DNA from: Carposina sasakii
Lineage: Eukaryota; Arthropoda; Insecta; Lepidoptera; Carposinidae
Reading direction: 5' to 3'
DNA length: 64,000 nucleotides
NCBI GenBank assembly: GCA_014607495.2
Contig: CP053170.1
Span: 2,480,001-2,544,000, forward strand
The notes below the pieces were generated by a model. That model did not search any database. It was not told the DNA's origin and worked only from the letters and a program-made list of their open reading frames with translations. This document shows positions 60,604-64,000 of the stretch, piece after piece. The stretch's first letter is position 1. Each line of letters begins with the position of its first letter. A program made the position numbers and the translations under genes.

Positions 60604-60895
60604 CAGCGTTGTACTCCCAAAAGGGGTAACCAGGGTTACTAAGGGGACGCCAGGGTTACTAAGGGATAGACAGGTTACTTACTCCTTACAGGTGAACCTA
60701 CTTGAAGGAATCTTTATGTTGTAAAGTTGGATGAATTAAAAACAAAAATTTTTAATATCTTAAGCTATTATCTTAAGTTTAGAAATTCAAAAATGAGGTA
60801 GCCAGAAGTGCAGGATCGCGAAGGACATCCTTCTGCCATGTTTAACATGGTGGGGTCAGAAGTTAAAAATCAGTGACAAGAGATAGATCATCTTG
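60604..60895 (-). mobile_element. Two B repeat fragments
   Basis: 60606-60650 (GTACTCCCAAAAGGGGTAAC, with a tandem CAGGGTTACTAAGGG) and 60785-60895 (GAGGTAGCCAGAAGTGCAGG, ATCGCGAAGGACATCC, AATCAGTGACAAG). Confidence 0.6.
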
Positions 60896-60934
60896 CTAGC
60901 AAATCTTACTTCTTATTAATATAATCAATATTAT

Positions 60935-61153
60935 ATACGACAGCTGCTTCTCTTCCCGGGCATATTGTATAAGTCAGTAAAGAGACAAGAGGGTCTTGGT
61001 GTTTTGTAGGCGATGGGCTGACCACCTGTCACTACTAACCGAACTTGTACATCTCAACTACACCCTCAAAATTGGTCAGAAGTGGCACCATGTGGTTCTA
61101 TCGGTCATTGATGTGCTCTGCCTATACCCCGTAAGGGATATAGGCGTGATTAT
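60935..61153 (+). mobile_element. E repeat, 5' end lost
   Basis: GACAGCTGCTTCTCTTCCCG to GTAAGGGATATAGGCGTGAT. No ATGT tail; MITE-F follows at once. Confidence 0.85.
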
Positions 61154-61345
61154 ACAGAATGTTTTTGGTTGTCATGAAAACTACGGAATCTCCTCATCAT
61201 CACGATATTTTTCTCCATGGAAGCATACCTGGGAGTGTCTGGTTTCCAAAATATTAGTTTGTATAAATGTATAGGGATGGATGGACGATGGAATGCATTT
61301 TTACTTACTTTATTTCATTCGTATGTTAAAGTGGCCACAAAAAAA
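61153..61345 (-). mobile_element. MITE-F, central deletion
   Basis: ACAGAATGTTTTTGGTTGTC, CTCCATGGAAGCATACCTGG, then a jump to TTACTTACTTTATTTCATTC and GTGGCCACAAAAAAACGTAT. Confidence 0.75.
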
Positions 61346-61365
61346 CGTATGTATGTATGTATGTA

Positions 61366-61556
61366 TTATAAACGAGAAAGTTTGTAAGTATGTATGGATG
61401 GATGGATGTTTGTTACTCTTTCATTCATGTAAAAACGGCTAGAGTGATTTTAATAAAATTTGGTTAGCTGACACCCTGGATTAACACATAGGCTACTTTT
61501 TATCCCGGGAAAATATTTTTATCCCGGATAATTTCGACATTTTGTTTTTTCATAAG
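61366..61556 (+). mobile_element. Helitron C, both ends truncated
   Basis: Enters at ATTATAAACGAGAAAGTTTG after a (GTAT)n run and stops at GACATTTTGTTTTTTC; CTAGT end absent. Confidence 0.8.
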
Positions 61557-62229
61557 TCAAGTCAACATAGTCGTTGACCAATATGGCATTAGTAAATACA
61601 CAAGAATAATATTATATTTCCTTAGTTTTCGCACGTGTACGCTATTATTTACATCCTTAAGTAAAACACGTACTATGAGGTCGCTAACTAACGATAAGTG
61701 AGAGAGTTAAGGCCGCCTTCTCCTGAACAATAGTTTAATTGGTGCGGGCGAACCATTTTTCTCGTTTCTGAGATTTAATTATAAGTTTTTAGTTTATTAA
61801 AAATGTTCAGTGTTATTAAGTATTATAAATCTATCCAATCATATGCCTGGGAACACTGATTAGCTTATTGAAACGTGAAATTTTCATCAAAATTGCTTCA
61901 TTCCAAGTCTTCTAGCATTTAAAATGCTTTTAAAATCGAACTTGTTCTAAGTAGTTTTTTATCGAGTAAAATGTTAAATATCATATTTTGAACGAAGAAA
62001 ATCACTAAATCGAATATTTATATGTTTTTTTTTCCAATTTATTATGACAATTTCTTTAAAAAAAACTTAGTTTAAAAACGTAATTTCGGACAAACGGGCC
62101 CTTAAGTAAGAGAGGTGGGTAGTTAATGTTATGTGCTTCCAGCGCTGATACAAGTCATTGTACTATTATCTATTAAGGTGTTTTAAAATGATTTAAACTG
62201 CTTTTAACGGGTTACTAGGCAGGAAACGA
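61557..62229. other. Unassigned sequence
   Basis: No family match. AT-rich from 61780 on. No gene seen. Confidence 0.35.
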
Positions 62230-62475
62230 CACATACGGTGTTATTACATAAACACGTCTAAATTTCGATACTGTATAAATGACATTTGACGGCAAAATGT
62301 GTGGAATATCACCGAGTGATTACAAAAGAATTAAAACGTTATATAAGCTAAATATAGCCTAAATTTGACGGATATTCCATAAATTTTGATCTCATTTTAT
62401 ACGTTCATGATCTCAAATATCATTTTTAAACAACAAATTTAGACGTGGCTTTGTAATAAGTAATAACACCGTATG
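62230..62475. mobile_element. MITE-N, long variant
   Basis: ACATACGGTGTTATTAC at both ends in inverted orientation, then CACGTCTAAATTT on both sides. Longer than the 42.0-kb copy because of extra sequence around 62380-62410. Confidence 0.75.
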
Positions 62476-63319
62476 TGACGGTGTATGTATTTACATTATT
62501 TATGACAAAAAGGTTTATTTATTATGTTCTTGCTGTAAAAATTTGAGCCAAAATTACTCAGTCTACGTCAATTCTACATACAACAGCATGAACGTGACGT
62601 GAGCTATTGTTTTTCATAAGAATCGCGATTCATTAGCCTTGAATAATCGTGAGATTCGCATTTTGGCTAAACGAGCCAAACATAATTTATTATTTCCTCT
62701 TATTGCATCTCATTTTATAATCACGCAAATCATTTTATAATTTTCATTACATGATCTGTGCCTAGATGCTTACCTATACAAGCTATTACAAAAGGGATAA
62801 TTTATGTTAAGCGAAATGGTATGATAACATTGATAACAGTCCGCTATAGATAACCTATCCAACGCATCCTCCAATGAAGAATCCGACAACACGCTTTTAC
62901 GAGAAAACCTAATTTTTTCGGTAAAAAAACAGTCTTCGCTATTCGCTTTTTAGATGAATAGGTAATGGTTTCAAATCGGTATTTTCGTTATTTGTGTAAA
63001 TTAGTTACATGCACATGTTTTCTCTTTATTGTTTTATTTTATTCTAGCATGCAATGTGTCTAGCTAGAAATTACATTATTAACTAGTGGGTATTTGGTAT
63101 TTTAATGATGATCTACCTACTTATATTAACTGCATGTAATGCCCACATAATTTTGAATGAGTGAAAAACTTTTCGCCTTGGAATCGTAAGCATGAATTTT
63201 TAAAGGAATGATAACCTAATAGTCATATTAAATCTACCATTATTATCATACTCGTAGACTTGCGAGTCGATAGCGTAACGAAGCGTAAAAAGTTCGTACC
63301 AGTTACTAGATTGTTAACG
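62476..63319. other. Mostly unassigned
   Basis: 62786-62870 (TTACAAAAGGGATAATTTAT, GTTAAGCGAAATGGTATG, CCGCTATAGATAACCTATCC) is a decayed left arm of MITE-G. 63255-63300 (GCGAGTCGATAGCGTAACGA, AGCGTAAAAAGTTCGTACC) is related to the M element at 51.75 kb. The rest is unassigned. Confidence 0.4.
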
Positions 63320-63424
63320 GACAGCGGCGGTAGGCTCACCGCTTACCACGTGGCACTTTATAGGAACTGCTGAAAAGTGGGTATTTAATTTACACACTTT
63401 TGCCCAACATCTTTGGGATAAAGG
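63320..63424 (+). repeat. L repeat
   Basis: ACAGCGGCGGTAGGCTCACC, GCTTACCACG, CTGAAAAGTGGGTA and TTTTGCCCAACATCTTTGGG, colinear with 26.77-26.87 kb. Confidence 0.6.
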
Positions 63425-63639
63425 AATGTTACTAGTGTATTGTTTTATGCAGGTATATAAAGAATTTCGCCTTTTCATATCACTACAATAATTTATAGCT
63501 CATAGTACATAACTGGCATGTTTTATAGAGGAAAATTCACAGGCGTAAATAATTAGCCATGTCGATTGTTTCAAATGACGGTAGATCTAAACAGTTAAGC
63601 TACGACTTAGCTGTTATCTTAATTACTAAACAACAAACA

Positions 63640-63890
63640 TGCATCAAATTACTGACCTTTAAAATCCTAGAATTTTAAAAATAAAACACTAAAGAAAAAT
63701 CTTGAAGCACTTTTCAGAACTTCACTGTTAACACTCGTTACTTTTTTAATGATAGTATTTTTTGGCTCGATAACTTGTCACTGTCGTTTGCTGTCACGCT
63801 CGCCTACGTTTAATACGTGTGACAGCGCTCGTTATTCCCGCGCGACTGATTTATTTTCCGAACGCACCTAAGCGCGGATTATGTGCGTTT
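63640..63890 (-). promoter_or_regulatory. Possible minus-strand promoter and first exon
   Basis: 63788-63890 is CpG-dense (CACGCTCGCCTACG, GACAGCGCTCG, CCCGCGCGACTG, AAGCGCGGATTATG) and contains an inverted pair GCTGTCAC/GTGACAGC. Reading leftward on minus, it is followed by GAGTGTTAACAGTGAAGTTC and TGAAAAGTGCTTCAAG, leader-like sequence, and by AAAGGTCAGTAATT, a possible donor (near 63655). No ATG with an extended frame is seen, so any coding exon would lie elsewhere. No repeat match within the window. Confidence 0.25.
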
Positions 63891-63903
63891 CATCGTATAG
63901 TTC

Positions 63904-64000
63904 CGATGGATGATGGCGCTGGTTACTATGTACATGTCCTCATTTTCTGTGTTACTGCATCCAAAAATGTTAGTTCTGAAATCAGGCATAGGAATTATTC
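63904..64000. repeat. R repeat, cut by window edge
   Basis: GATGGATGATGGCGCTGGTT, TGTGTTACTGCATCCAAAAA and TTCTGAAATCAGGCATAGGA; matches 57.05-57.15 kb. Confidence 0.65.

Overview
The window looks like AT-rich, repeat-packed nuclear DNA of a moth or butterfly. The reasons are tail-to-head recognisable lepidopteran repeats: Lep1-type helitron-like elements (A^TC...CTAG^T ends), RTE-type LINE 3' ends with GATGAT tails, GAT-tailed and ATGT-tailed short dispersed repeats, tRNA-derived SINEs, and many palindromic MITEs. I recognise no intact host protein-coding gene, rRNA or functional tRNA gene. The longest open frames are either assembled from repeats or compatible with chance, so the window is best read as intergenic or long-intron sequence.

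Family labels used below. SINE-A: about 240-264 bp, 5' end near GGCCGCGTGGTGCCGGCAG, 3' GAT tail. B repeat: about 220 bp, usually truncated, ATGT tail, by far the most frequent. E repeat: about 245 bp, starts TTCTATGCTGCTCTGGGAG, ATGT tail. Helitron C and D: two non-autonomous helitron-like subfamilies sharing a 3' end. MITE-F (about 390 bp), MITE-G (about 260 bp, TA target), MITE-H, MITE-I, MITE-K and MITE-N: inverted-repeat elements. hAT: three short elements with CAG.. ends and 8-bp target duplications. RTE, LINE-X and others: 5'-truncated non-LTR retrotransposons.

Layout. 0-9 kb: MITE-I pair, SINE-A, Helitron C, a mostly unassigned 2.8-6.5 kb stretch, MITE-F, an interrupted SINE-A and a 275-bp foldback. 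9-20 kb: helitrons, MITE-K, a helitron/minisatellite complex at 14.7-16.1 kb, MITE-G, SINE-A, MITE-H. 20-31 kb: Helitron C, an AT-rich low-repeat block with a CpG-dense patch at 21.9 kb, LINE-X plus RTE remnants, hAT, a head-to-head Helitron D pair, MITE-F/G, a tRNA-SINE, hAT nested in MITE-G, MITE-I nested in B, RTE, and a perfect 38-bp palindrome at 31.2 kb. 32-41 kb: SINE-A in a hairpin loop, three D helitrons, then a low-repeat stretch 37.5-40.1 kb. 42-57 kb: dense mix of all families. 57-64 kb: LINE fragments, Helitron C, RTE, a LINE nested in a helitron, and finally a CpG-rich patch at 63.7-63.9 kb that could be a minus-strand promoter and first exon.

How the parts interact: the retro families form apparent parasite/host pairs (SINE-A shares its 3' end and tail with the RTE fragments; a repeat at 46.7 kb shares its 3' end with LINE-X), and many insertions are nested, so relative ages can be read directly. 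All family names beyond the sequence itself rest on remembered family features, not on a database search.
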